A stretch of 64,000 nucleotides of DNA. It comes from Arthrobacter citreus (GTDB taxonomy: Bacteria > Actinomycetota > Actinomycetes > Actinomycetales > Micrococcaceae). The notes under the pieces were generated by a model. That model was not told the origin of the DNA and searched no databases. It saw only the letters and a list, made by a program, of their open reading frames with translations. Position 1 is the stretch's first letter; each line of letters starts with the position of its first letter. Location of the stretch: assembly GCF_038405225.1 (NCBI RefSeq), contig NZ_CP151657.1, positions 1,240,001 through 1,304,000 of the forward strand, read 5' to 3'. Positions 39,710 through 48,782 of this stretch are shown in pieces. The position numbers and the translations under genes were made by a program.

Positions 39710-41308
39710 GTGATTGCCGTATCTAATCTCGAGCTCCGTGCCGGCGCACGTTTGCTCATGGAAGCGGTTTCATTCCGTGTTGACAAAGGCGACAAAATTG
39801 GATTGGTGGGCCGCAACGGAGCGGGCAAAACCACCCTTACCAAGGTTCTGGCCGGCGAAGCACTGCCGGCCAACGGCCATGTGAAGCGCGTCGGGGAAAT
39901 CGGCTACCTGCCGCAGGATCCGCGTACCCCGGACATGGAGCAGCTGGGCAAGGACCGGATCCTCTCCGCCCGCGGCCTGGATGTGGTCACGGCGCAGCTG
40001 AAGAAGTGCCAGGACGAGATGGCCAGCGACGACGAAAAAATCTCGCGCAAGGCCATGAACCGCTATGACCGGCTCGAAGCTGACTTCCTCGCCGCCGGCG
40101 GTTACGCCGCGGAATCCGAGGCCGCCACCATCTGCGCCAATCTGGCCCTGCCGGACCGCCTGCTGAACCAGCCGCTGAGCACCCTCTCCGGTGGCCAGCG
40201 CCGCCGTGTCGAGCTGGCCCGGATCCTGTATTCCGACGCCGAGACCATGCTCCTCGATGAGCCCACCAACCACCTCGACGCCGATTCCATCGCTTGGCTG
40301 CGCGAGTTCCTGAAGAACCACACCGGTGGCCTGATTGTGATCAGCCACGATACGGCGCTCCTTGAAGCCACCGTGAACAAGGTCTTCAGCCTGGATGCGA
40401 ACCGCGCCACGATCGACATCTACAACATGGACTGGAAGCGCTACAAGCTGCAGCGCGAGACCGACGAACGCGCCCGGAAGCGCGAGCGTGCCAACACCGA
40501 GAAGAAGGCCGGCATCCTGCTGGCGCAGGCCAACAAGATGAAGGCCCGTGCGTCCGGCGCATCCGCAGCCCAGAGCATGCTCAAGCGCGTGGACCGGCTC
40601 ATGGGCGGCCTGGACGCCGTCCGTGCCACGGACCGCGTTGCGGCCCTGCGCTTCCCGGATCCGGCACCCTGTGGCAAGACCCCGATGATGGCCGAGGGCC
40701 TGAGCAAGAGCTACGGTTCGCTGGAAATCTTCACCGACGTGGACCTGGCCATCGACCGCGGCTCCAAGGTGGTCATCCTGGGCCTGAACGGTGCCGGCAA
40801 AACCACGCTGCTGCGCATGCTGGCCGGCGTGGACACTCCGGACACGGGCAAGGTCATTCCCGGATTCGGCCTGAAGGTTGGCTACTACGCCCAGGAGCAC
40901 GAAACCCTGGACACCGAGCGGACGGTGCTGGAGAACATGCGCAGCTCCGCTCCGGATATGGACGACGCCGAAGTCCGCAGCGTCCTGGGATCCTTCATGT
41001 TCAGCGGCGACGATGTGGAGAAGAAGGCGGGGGTTCTCTCCGGCGGTGAAAAGACACGTCTGGCCCTGGCCACCATCGTTGCCTCCTCCGCCAACGTCCT
41101 CCTGCTTGATGAGCCCACCAATAACCTGGACCCCGCTTCCCGAGCGGAGATCCTGGGAGCCCTGAGCAACTACTCCGGGGCAGTGGTGATGGTGAGCCAC
41201 GATGAGGGAGCGGTGGCAGCACTGAACCCCGAGCGCGTGGTCCTGCTGCCGGACGGCGACGAGGACCATTGGAATGACTCCTACCTGGATTTGGTGACGC
41301 TGGCCTAG
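39710..41308 (+). CDS. ABC-F family ATPase (ribosome-associated type)
   Basis: A 532-residue protein with two ABC domains and no membrane segments. Walker A motifs are GRNGAGKTTL (about 34-43) and GLNGAGKTTL (about 361-370), signatures LSGGQRRR and LSGGEKTR, Walker B LLDEPTNHLD and LLDEPTNNLD. A charged inter-domain linker (about 240-305, KRYKLQRETDERARKRERA then NKMKARASG) is the P-site tRNA interaction motif of ABC-F proteins. These resolve stalled ribosomes or protect against antibiotics. Absence of a leader peptide or resistance context favours a housekeeping translation factor. GTG start with GAAAGG 8 nt upstream. Confidence 0.93.
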   Translation: MIAVSNLELRAGARLLMEAVSFRVDKGDKIGLVGRNGAGKTTLTKVLAGEALPANGHVKRVGEIGYLPQDPRTPDMEQLGKDRILSARGLDVVTAQLKKCQDEMASDDEKISRKAMNRYDRLEADFLAAGGYAAESEAATICANLALPDRLLNQPLSTLSGGQRRRVELARILYSDAETMLLDEPTNHLDADSIAWLREFLKNHTGGLIVISHDTALLEATVNKVFSLDANRATIDIYNMDWKRYKLQRETDERARKRERANTEKKAGILLAQANKMKARASGASAAQSMLKRVDRLMGGLDAVRATDRVAALRFPDPAPCGKTPMMAEGLSKSYGSLEIFTDVDLAIDRGSKVVILGLNGAGKTTLLRMLAGVDTPDTGKVIPGFGLKVGYYAQEHETLDTERTVLENMRSSAPDMDDAEVRSVLGSFMFSGDDVEKKAGVLSGGEKTRLALATIVASSANVLLLDEPTNNLDPASRAEILGALSNYSGAVVMVSHDEGAVAALNPERVVLLPDGDEDHWNDSYLDLVTLA

Positions 41309-41487
41309 CGGCCCACACCAGCAACAGACCGGGCCTGCCCGGGCACCGCGGCGGCCGGACTCACGTTCCGGCCGCCGTTGGCATGTCCGGACATTGTTGT
41401 GCCCGGACAAGGCCCCGGCTCGCCGGCACATAGGCTCCAGTGCGGGCATTCCTGTATGTGAACTCGATCCGGCAGCCGCTCAACCTG

Positions 41488-41667
41488 CCCCGACCGGCGC
41501 ACTGGTTCCCAGTCTTTGTTCCCTCCCGGTGCTGCCGGGACCCCACCAGCCACACAGGCCCCAGAGAGTGGGAACCCGTGCGGCGAAGCCCCCGAAGCCA
41601 TCCGCCCATAAGAGGGGGCAGCCTCCTCAGAGGCGTAGCCTCCGGGGGAGGGACCGGACGCGGACGG
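41488..41667. repeat. Structured 180-bp repeat, copy 1
   Basis: About 90 percent identical by eye to copy 2, with a constant offset of 188 bp and no net indel over most of its length. An arm GCACTGGTTCCCA (41498-41510) can pair with TGGGAACCCGTGC (41569-41581). Inside is a CCCGG/CCGGG hairpin, and near the end is GCCTC-CTCA-GAGGC. Confidence 0.75.
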
Positions 41668-41675
41668 TTCACCCT

Positions 41676-41855
41676 CCCCGACCAGCACACTGGTTCCCAG
41701 TCTTTGTTCCCTCCCGGTGCTGCCGGGACCCCACCAGCCACACAGGCCCCAGAGGGTGGGAACCCGTGCGGCGAAGCCCCCGAAACCATCCGCAACCAGG
41801 AGTGGTTGGCCGCCTCAGAGGCTTAGCCTCCGGGGGAGGGACCTGATGCGGACAT
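41676..41855. repeat. Structured 180-bp repeat, copy 2
   Basis: The second copy keeps the same long-range arm pairing (ACTGGTTCCCA with TGGGAACCCGT), the inner CCCGG/CCGGG hairpin and the palindrome GCCTCAGAGGC. The middle 25 bp (about 41790-41812) is the least conserved part. Confidence 0.75.
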
Positions 41856-42117
41856 TTGCCAACCGGAGGAGCGTTTGCCCCAGAAGAGCGTTTGCTCCAC
41901 GTCCAGCAGGGCGGTGAGGCCGTCAGGATGGGGGAGAGGTGCCTAGCCTGGCTCCGCACCCGGGCAGGGAGTAGGCGTCGTCAGGGCCAACTGCGGCACT
42001 TATTCTCAGCGGCCGGTAAGCGTGGACAGCCGGGTTCCTCTGGGATCGCACTCTCCTCGGATGTTCATTTCCTATCCGTTTCTATCCATAAATATAAAGT
42101 TTTTCGGATATGCCCGC

Positions 42118-42123
42118 TATGCT
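42118..42123 (+). promoter_or_regulatory. Leaderless -10 for the AAA ATPase gene
   Basis: TATGCT lies 7 nt before ATG 42131, within the only AT-rich patch of the region; no ribosome-binding site is present. Confidence 0.5.
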
Positions 42124-42130
42124 GTGTGGT

Positions 42131-43300
42131 ATGCACAGTGCCTCAAACCCGTACTCACCCGGTGCCGGCCGGACACCTTTCGAACTGGCTGGCAGAACAG
42201 CCTTGATGAATGATTTCGACCTGCTGATTTCCCGTGCGGCGGCGGGACGCACGGACCGGGGGATCGTGCTGCACGGGCTGCACGGAGTGGGAAAGACGGT
42301 GTTGCTCAACGACTTTCGGCGCCGGGCGGAGGAGGCCGGATTCCTGGTCGTCTCCCTGGAGGGCAGGGATGCCGACGGCGGACCCAAGGCCGTCCGCGCG
42401 AAGCTGGCCCGCGGGCTGCTGCAGGCCGGACGGAAGGCTGCGTCCCGCGGCGGTACGGCCGCACTAAATGCCGCGCTGGGAACCATTGCGTCCTTTGCCG
42501 ACGGGCTCCAGGTCAGCGGCATTGACGTGGGTGTTGGATCCCGGACCGGCCGCGGGGACTCAGGTGCCTTCGCCGTGGATCTTGAGGAAACAGTGGAGGA
42601 CACCGCCGTCGCTCTCGGAAAGCGGAACTCGGCGCTGATCATCGTGGTGGACGAAATGCAGAACCTTGACCCGGCACTGCTGTCGGCGCTGCTGGGCGCC
42701 CAGCACCAGGCCGGGCAGCGGGACTGGCCGTTCTATCTGGTGGCCGCAGGGCTGCCCAATCTTCCCTCGACCCTAAACCAGTCGCAGCGGTACGCCGAGG
42801 GCCTGTTTACCTACCGGAGCGTTGGCGCCCTGGACCGCGAAGATGCCGGATCCGCCCTGACTGTTCCCGCCCGGGAACAGGGGGTCAGCTATGACCCGGA
42901 GGCATTGGATCTGCTGCTGAACGCCGCCGGGGGATACCCCTATTTCCTGCAGGAGTACGGGTCCGCCGCGTGGGAATCCGCACCGCGCAAGCGGATCACG
43001 GCCGAGGACGCCCGGGTGGCCGTGGAAATCGGCCGCGCCCAGCTGGACCAGGGATTTTTTCCGATGCGCTGGCGCCGGGCCACCAAGGCGGAGCGGGAGT
43101 TCCTGCGGCTCATGGCGATGGACGGCGCCGCCGGTTCAAGCACGGCTACGCTGGCAGCGCGCGCCGGAAAGAAAATGACGTCCATGACGATGACGCGCGG
43201 TTCCCTGATCCGTAAGGGCATCATCTATGCACCGTCCCTGGGGCAGGTGAACTTCACGGTGCCCGGCATGGCCGAATACGTGCGGCGGGTCACCGGCTAA
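42131..43300 (+). CDS. Solitary AAA/STAND-like ATPase with C-terminal winged-helix-like region
   Basis: A 389-residue cytosolic ATPase. Walker A is LHGLHGVGKTVLL (about 48-60), Walker B ALIIVVDEMQNLD (about 170-182), a probable sensor-1 region at PFYLVAAGLPNLP, and a lid with YPYFLQEYGSAAWE. The last ~100 residues (ATKAEREFLRLMAMDG onward) look like a winged helix, and the whole resembles the archaeal ATPase/ORC-like group. The function is not known: DNA-associated NTPase, regulator or defence factor are possible. It stands alone, with its own leaderless promoter, next to repeats. Two extra 12-bp copies of its stop region follow it. Confidence 0.82.
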   Translation: MHSASNPYSPGAGRTPFELAGRTALMNDFDLLISRAAAGRTDRGIVLHGLHGVGKTVLLNDFRRRAEEAGFLVVSLEGRDADGGPKAVRAKLARGLLQAGRKAASRGGTAALNAALGTIASFADGLQVSGIDVGVGSRTGRGDSGAFAVDLEETVEDTAVALGKRNSALIIVVDEMQNLDPALLSALLGAQHQAGQRDWPFYLVAAGLPNLPSTLNQSQRYAEGLFTYRSVGALDREDAGSALTVPAREQGVSYDPEALDLLLNAAGGYPYFLQEYGSAAWESAPRKRITAEDARVAVEIGRAQLDQGFFPMRWRRATKAEREFLRLMAMDGAAGSSTATLAARAGKKMTSMTMTRGSLIRKGIIYAPSLGQVNFTVPGMAEYVRRVTG

Positions 43301-43326
43301 GACACCGGCTAAGGCGCCGGCTGGGA
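43291..43326 (+). repeat. Three 12-bp tandem units around the ATPase stop codon
   Basis: CACCGGCTAAGA, CACCGGCTAAGG and CGCCGGCTGGGA follow one another. The first contains the stop of the ATPase gene and the second repeats it in frame. Confidence 0.7.
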
Positions 43327-43387
43327 TGTCTGCGGCTGGGATGCCTGCAATCAGCCGGATGGGGGTTGGCAGCTCACGACGGAGTGG

Positions 43388-43393
43388 TAGCTT
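43388..43393 (+). promoter_or_regulatory. Leaderless -10 for the DUF2071 gene
   Basis: TAGCTT ends 6 nt before ATG 43400. A GTG at 43394 would directly abut the hexamer, so the ATG is the better start. Confidence 0.45.
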
Positions 43394-43399
43394 GTGGCC

Positions 43400-44167
43400 A
43401 TGCGCCGGTCACCTGAGGGTTGTCCCGATCCCTGGCCCGCCGGTCCGGTGGTTACCCCTCCGGTTCTGGTGGCACAGTCATGGTCCGATGCCGTGTTCCT
43501 TCACTGGCGCATACCCGCTTCCGCGGCAGAGCGGTACATGCCGCCGCTGGTGAAGCCGGATGTGTTCCTTGGTTCCACCTGGGTGGGGCTGATCGGCTTC
43601 CGGCTGCATGGAACGCGGATTGGCGGTGCGGTGCCTGTTCCCTGGCTTGGATCCTTCACCGAAGTAAATGTTCGCCTCTACACCCGCGGAGCGGACGGTT
43701 CGCGGGGCGTGCTTTTTCTATCCCTTGACGCTTCGCGGCTGGGTACTGTCCTGGCGGCACGCTCAATCGGCGTCCCCTACGTTTTCTCCCGCTGCCGGCC
43801 ACGTCACGGCCCGGGGGATGACGTCTTCGGTTACGACGTCAAGCGCTTCCGCGGCCAGGGGTCTTCCAGCTTTGCCGTCCGTCCGGATTTCACCCGTCAG
43901 GCCGGGGACCGGCTGTCCCTGGAACTGACGGCCCGTTTTGGTGCCCACGCGCGGCTGGCAGGCCGGACACTCTTTGTGCCCAACTCCCACCGTCCCTGGC
44001 CGCTGCAGCCCGCACGCCTGGTCTCTTTTGATGACGGGCTGCTGCGTTCCTCGGGATTTCCGATGGCAGGCCCGCCTGAATCGGTGCTCTTTTCGCCCGG
44101 CGTGCGGACGGTCTTTGGCCCGCCGCGCGCTGTCCAGCGTTCCGGTGCCGGACGTACAGGCGGATGA
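43400..44167 (+). CDS. YqjF/DUF2071 family protein
   Basis: A 255-residue soluble protein of the DUF2071 (acetoacetate-decarboxylase-like fold) family. Family landmarks are LVAQSWSDAVFLHWRIPA (about 24-41, usually followed by a Pro-rich LPP stretch, here MPPLVKPDVFLGSTWVGLIGFRL in pieces), FTEVNVRLYTR (about 85-95) and a C-terminal segment with PPESVLFSPGVRT. Biochemical function is unknown. GTG 43394 is a 2-codon-longer alternative with GGAG 9 nt upstream. It is not obviously linked to its neighbours. Confidence 0.85.
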   Translation: MRRSPEGCPDPWPAGPVVTPPVLVAQSWSDAVFLHWRIPASAAERYMPPLVKPDVFLGSTWVGLIGFRLHGTRIGGAVPVPWLGSFTEVNVRLYTRGADGSRGVLFLSLDASRLGTVLAARSIGVPYVFSRCRPRHGPGDDVFGYDVKRFRGQGSSSFAVRPDFTRQAGDRLSLELTARFGAHARLAGRTLFVPNSHRPWPLQPARLVSFDDGLLRSSGFPMAGPPESVLFSPGVRTVFGPPRAVQRSGAGRTGG

Positions 44168-44280
44168 TTCAGCGCCGGCGGCCGTGCCGCATCCGCTTTG
44201 AACGGTTCCCGGCGTCTCGGTAGGCTGGAGGTTTTGAGCCTGATTGAGGTTCAGTTCCCGGTACCAAGGACGGCACAGCT

Positions 44281-46119
44281 ATTTCTTCCTTATCTTCCAC
44301 TCCTCTTCGCCGCTGCCTGACAGTGGGTGTCCTGTCGCTGGGGCTGGTTCTGGGCGGATGCTCAGGACCCCCGGCGGACACAACAGGTTCGGACACTCCG
44401 GATGTTCCTGCGGTGAGCCTGAGTTCCGACGACGCAGCGAGGGGTGTCTTCGACGGGGGAGCGGCCACGGCATCCCTTGCCGCGAGCTCCGCGTTCTTCA
44501 CGTCCAGCCCATCCGCTGTGGTGCTGGCTCCTCCGGCGGCGCCGTCCCAGGCGCCGGCGGCACCTGCGGAACCGGCACCGGCGGCATCAACAGCTGCGGC
44601 ACCGGAAGGTCCGGCACTGACCGGTCAGGCGGCCGCGGCTGCCGCCGGACTGGGCATCCCGCTGCTTGTGGCGGAACCAGGCAGCGAGCAACTCGTCGCA
44701 GATGAGCTGGACCGGCTCGGCGCGGCATCCGTCATCACCTATGGCGCACCGGCAAGCGGGTGGACGCCTGCCGTGGGCGACAGGACACAGGTGCCAGGCC
44801 CCTCCGACGCCGCCGGGTTCGCTTCCGTCCTCGGCCTCGAGACGGAAGCTGCTGATGGGGAAGCCGCCAGTACGGAACCTGCTGCTGAGGAGACCCTGGT
44901 GGCCCAGGTTGCTGCCATGGCGCAGGGGGAGCGGCTCGCGGTTCCCGGGTTGCAGGCTCCCGCCACTTCCGCGTCCAACAGTGCTTCGCCGTCCAACAGC
45001 TCTCCGCCTTCCAGCAGCGCCTCGTCGCCGGACACCGCCTCGCCGTCCGAAACCGCAGGCGAGCTCCCAGACTTCGCGCCGGCGCCGCGCCCTTCGGACG
45101 CCGTGGTGCTGACCACCGCCGACCCGGCGTCGGCCGCCGCCGTCGCCACCGCCCGGGCGGCGGGCGCTGAAGTGCATCTGGTGGGCACAGCGGATCCCCG
45201 GGCGGATTCGGCAACCATCGCCCTCCTGCGCAGCCACCGCGGGGACGCGATCTACGCCGTCGGGGAGGCCTTTGGCGGGGCGGAGAACTTCACTGCCCAG
45301 ACTGCCGTCGCGCTGGATGCACCCGAGCTGCCCGGCGGCGGGCAAACGGTGTTTCCCGGCCGGAGAATGATTGCACTCTACGGGCACCCCAGCGGACCGA
45401 GCCTGGGTGTCCTGGGTGAGCAGGGTCCGGCGGAAGCGGTCCGCAGAGCCCAGGAAACCGCGGCGCAGTATCAGCCCCACAGCGAAGAGCCGGTGATCCC
45501 TGCGCTGGAAATCATCACCACCGTGGCCAGCTCGGAAGCCGGGGATGACGGCAACTACTCTGCCGAAACCCCGGTGGAGGAGCTGCGGCCGTGGGTGGAA
45601 GCTGCCGGGGAGGCGGGCGTTTACGTGGTGCTGGACCTGCAGCCGGGGCTGAGCACCTTCCTGGACCAGGCGGTCCGGTATGAAGAGCTGCTGCGGCTTC
45701 CGCATGTTGGATTGGCGCTGGACTCGGAATGGCGGATAGAGCCCGGACAGCGCCACCTGGAGCAGATCGGGTCAGTGGATGCGGCCGAGGTAAACGACGT
45801 CTCCGCATGGCTGGCCAGCCTCACCCGCACAAACGTCCTCCCGCAAAAGGTGTTCATGCTGCACCAGTTCAACCTCTCCATGATCCGGAACCGGGAGCAG
45901 CTCAACGTCAGCCATCCGGAGCTTGCCGTGAGCCTGCACGCCGACGGGCACGGAACCACCGGGCAGAAACTGGACACTTGGAACGTCCTGCGCAACGGGC
46001 TGCAGCCGGAGATCTGGCCCGGATGGAAGAACTTCCACGACGAAGACACCCCCATGCTGACTCCGGAGCAGACCTTCACGCAGGTCAGCCCCAAACCTTG
46101 GTTCGTCTCCTACCAGTAG
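44281..46119 (+). CDS. Large lipoprotein, conserved actinobacterial C-terminal domain, probable AUU start
   Basis: About 612 residues. The lipobox LGGC is preceded by a hydrophobic stretch and, only if translation starts at ATT 44281, by a basic n-region (TPLRRC). The first standard codon, GTG 44323, would leave a 12-residue signal without any charge. Residues about 90-330 contain two segments like cell-wall-binding repeats (LGIPLLVAEPGSEQLVADEL; AVVLTTADPASAAAV) split by a Ser/Pro linker. The C-terminal ~250 residues read like a TIM-barrel-type domain (ALEIITTVAS, YVVLDLQPG, GLALDSEWRI, SLHADGHG, WPGWKNFHDEDTP). Probably surface-anchored; enzymatic activity is unproven. Confidence 0.75.
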   Translation: MSSLSSTPLRRCLTVGVLSLGLVLGGCSGPPADTTGSDTPDVPAVSLSSDDAARGVFDGGAATASLAASSAFFTSSPSAVVLAPPAAPSQAPAAPAEPAPAASTAAAPEGPALTGQAAAAAAGLGIPLLVAEPGSEQLVADELDRLGAASVITYGAPASGWTPAVGDRTQVPGPSDAAGFASVLGLETEAADGEAASTEPAAEETLVAQVAAMAQGERLAVPGLQAPATSASNSASPSNSSPPSSSASSPDTASPSETAGELPDFAPAPRPSDAVVLTTADPASAAAVATARAAGAEVHLVGTADPRADSATIALLRSHRGDAIYAVGEAFGGAENFTAQTAVALDAPELPGGGQTVFPGRRMIALYGHPSGPSLGVLGEQGPAEAVRRAQETAAQYQPHSEEPVIPALEIITTVASSEAGDDGNYSAETPVEELRPWVEAAGEAGVYVVLDLQPGLSTFLDQAVRYEELLRLPHVGLALDSEWRIEPGQRHLEQIGSVDAAEVNDVSAWLASLTRTNVLPQKVFMLHQFNLSMIRNREQLNVSHPELAVSLHADGHGTTGQKLDTWNVLRNGLQPEIWPGWKNFHDEDTPMLTPEQTFTQVSPKPWFVSYQ

Positions 46120-46169
46120 GTGTCCGGGCGCAGGGGAGCGGCCCGCCGTGCGTTGGCCGGCAGGGCCGC

Positions 46170-47048
46170 CTAGTAGCCCTGAGCGTCCAGCAGTGCGTCC
46201 TCTTCGTCCTCCTGGGTGCTGCCGCGCTGCCTGCGCGGGCGCCGCCGGGGAGAGGGTGCTGAATGGGCGGCGTAGATCTCGTCGTCGTCGTATTCGTCGT
46301 CGTCCTCGTCCTCTGCGGCATAGCGCCGGTTCAGCGCTTCCTGCCACGCCGCATAACCGAGGCCGATGAACACCATCACGCCAAACGCGAACCACTGCAT
46401 GGCGTAGGACAGGTGCGGGCCTTCGTCCACGGACGGCTTGGGCGCTGCCTCGGGGACAACCTCCGGCGAGGGATCTTCGCTGGCCATCAGGCCGTAAGCG
46501 CCCTGCTTCAGCTCGTATCCCACCTCCTCCTGGTACTTCGCCAAGTCGATTGATGCCAGCTGGCCTTCGGGTGCACCGCGCTGCAGCGTGGGTTCCGCGG
46601 GCTTGATGCGGGCGACGACGGTGACTTCGTCGGAGGGGGCGGCAGGCACGGTGTCGGGCCGGCCGGCTTCATCATTGCCGATGGGCAGCCAGCCGCGGTT
46701 GATGACGACGGTGGTTCCGTCGGACAGCTGCAGCGGCACCACCACTTCATACCCGGCCCGGCCACTCAACGGCCGGTTCCGGACAATGCGCTGGTTATCG
46801 AAGTCGTACACACCGGTCATCTCCACCGGAAGCCATTCTTTGGCCGGGTCATAGCTCGTGAACAGGTCAGCTGCATCGGCGAAGGCGACCGGAGCGGCGT
46901 CGTAGTTGTTGACCACGTTGCCGATGTCTTCGCGGATGGCATCCCGCCGGTCCAGCTGCCACAGTCCCAGGGTGGTGCAGACCGCCGAGACCAGGCACGC
47001 CAGGGCAAACCATCCCAGCCAGCGGCTGGAGAAGAGGAAGCGGTACAT
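46170..47048 (-). CDS. SURF1-family cytochrome oxidase assembly protein
   Basis: A 292-residue membrane protein with the SURF1 layout: a transmembrane helix at about 10-28 (LGWFALACLVSAVCTTLGLW), an extracytoplasmic domain with the RNRPLSGRAGYEVVVPL and VINRGWLPIG motifs, and a second helix at about 222-240 (YAMQWFAFGVMVFIGLGYAA). It aids insertion of heme A into cytochrome oxidase, consistent with ctaA and ctaB in this window. The tail after residue 245 is acidic then basic and unconserved. It starts one base after the small gene upstream, in a three-gene operon. Confidence 0.92.
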   Translation of the reverse strand: MYRFLFSSRWLGWFALACLVSAVCTTLGLWQLDRRDAIREDIGNVVNNYDAAPVAFADAADLFTSYDPAKEWLPVEMTGVYDFDNQRIVRNRPLSGRAGYEVVVPLQLSDGTTVVINRGWLPIGNDEAGRPDTVPAAPSDEVTVVARIKPAEPTLQRGAPEGQLASIDLAKYQEEVGYELKQGAYGLMASEDPSPEVVPEAAPKPSVDEGPHLSYAMQWFAFGVMVFIGLGYAAWQEALNRRYAAEDEDDDEYDDDEIYAAHSAPSPRRRPRRQRGSTQEDEEDALLDAQGY

Positions 47049-47372
47049 TTACGCGCTCCCGGGGTGGGTGTCCGGTGAATCCTGCGCCGGTGATGCATCC
47101 ACGCCATCCAGCGGAAGTGTTTCCTTCCACAGGTCGCGTGTCTGCAGGTATTCCTCCAGCCAGCCGCGGTGCTCACCGCACGCCAGCCATGTCTTGCGCC
47201 GTTCCGGGGTGTGGATCCGGGGGTTGTTCCACAGCAGGCGCCATGCTGCCGGCTGCCGGCACCCCTTCCGGGAGCACACGGCGGGAGCCCCGGAATCCGG
47301 GCCGGCCGGCCCGGATCCGGGGAGGGGATTGCCGGCGCCGGTGGTTCGTGCCAACTGGTCAAGAAGGTTCAT
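47049..47372 (-). CDS. Small Cys/His-rich protein of unknown function
   Basis: A 107-residue protein linked by overlap or abutment to DUF3099 (ATGA overlap) and SURF1. The core has CSRKGCRQPAAWRLLWNNP (about 33-51) and WLACGEHRGWLEEYLQTRDL (about 63-82): a C-x4-C and C-x2-H pair that could hold one zinc ion. Both ends are disordered-looking. Not recognised as a named family. Its conserved place next to SURF1 suggests an oxidase-related accessory role, by context only. Confidence 0.75.
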   Translation of the reverse strand: MNLLDQLARTTGAGNPLPGSGPAGPDSGAPAVCSRKGCRQPAAWRLLWNNPRIHTPERRKTWLACGEHRGWLEEYLQTRDLWKETLPLDGVDASPAQDSPDTHPGSA

Positions 47373-47794
47373 GCTGTGGGTGGTGCCTTATCTTCGTGGG
47401 TGCCGTCGTCGGGTTTGTGGTCATCGGCTGGCTCATCCTCGACGAGCTCACCGCGCAGCAGCGTGGTTTCCGGGGATTCCCGGTACTCCTGCGGCCGGGG
47501 CGCCTCAAGGGCGGGCGCGGGGAGCGTGTCGATCATGGACTCCGATGCCGTCATGTTGCGGGTGTCGGACCCGGCGTTGGCGATGATGACGGCAAAGTAG
47601 GGGAGGACAACGGCGCCGGCAATGACCACCCAGAGCAGCCACCCATGGACGACAAACAGCAGTCCCAGACAGACGATGCGGATGCCCATGGACACCGAAT
47701 ATTTGATCATGCGTGCGCGCATCTCATCGGTGTGCGCCGTGCGGGCATCGGTGATCCGGGGGATCGGAGCGCCGCGGCTGGATTCCTTATTCAT
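47369..47794 (-). CDS. DUF3099 membrane protein
   Basis: A 141-residue protein. It has a short N-terminal domain (PRITDARTAHTDEMRARMIKY, the DUF3099 hallmark), two membrane helices (about 36-52 and 54-73) and a Pro/Glu/Asp-rich cytoplasmic tail. ATG 47794 is chosen because GGGAGAG sits just upstream and the conserved part begins soon after. Function unknown; in many actinobacteria it lies next to fabG, as here, where it is divergent to it. Confidence 0.85.
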   Translation of the reverse strand: MNKESSRGAPIPRITDARTAHTDEMRARMIKYSVSMGIRIVCLGLLFVVHGWLLWVVIAGAVVLPYFAVIIANAGSDTRNMTASESMIDTLPAPALEAPRPQEYRESPETTLLRGELVEDEPADDHKPDDGTHEDKAPPTA

Positions 47795-47863
47795 CACTCT
47801 CCCAAACAGATTTCCCCATTCTCTCACTCGAACCTGTGATGGTGAAGTTCGTTCCGGCCTTAG

Positions 47864-48640
<777 letters not shown>

Positions 48641-48782
48641 CCCAAACCTTCTCCCGCAGCCAACGTCCCCCGGGCATTCCTTGGAGGTTTCCACTACTCC
48701 GCGGAGCCCGGGGGACTGGCAGGATGGGATGAGTTTCGTACACATCTTGGATACTTTCCACAAAACTTCACGAAGGAGCACC

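Larger units (their letters stand above)
41309..42117. other. Long non-coding interval with structured repeats
   Basis: About 810 bp without a credible gene. Open frames exist on both strands but are translations of the duplicated repeat and lack start signals. It contains two copies of a 180-bp repeat (41488-41855), a pair of AGCGTTTGC direct repeats near 41870-41895, and an AT-rich stretch at 42060-42110 that is lower in GC than anything else nearby. Confidence 0.6.

Noticed and set aside
41488-41855. CRISPR array
   Set aside because: Only two units of about 180 bp with an 8-bp gap; no short repeats with unique spacers and no cas genes nearby.
41305-41959. Several 60-150 codon frames on both strands in the repeat region
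   Set aside because: All are translations of the duplicated non-coding repeat, in several frames at once, and none has a convincing start.
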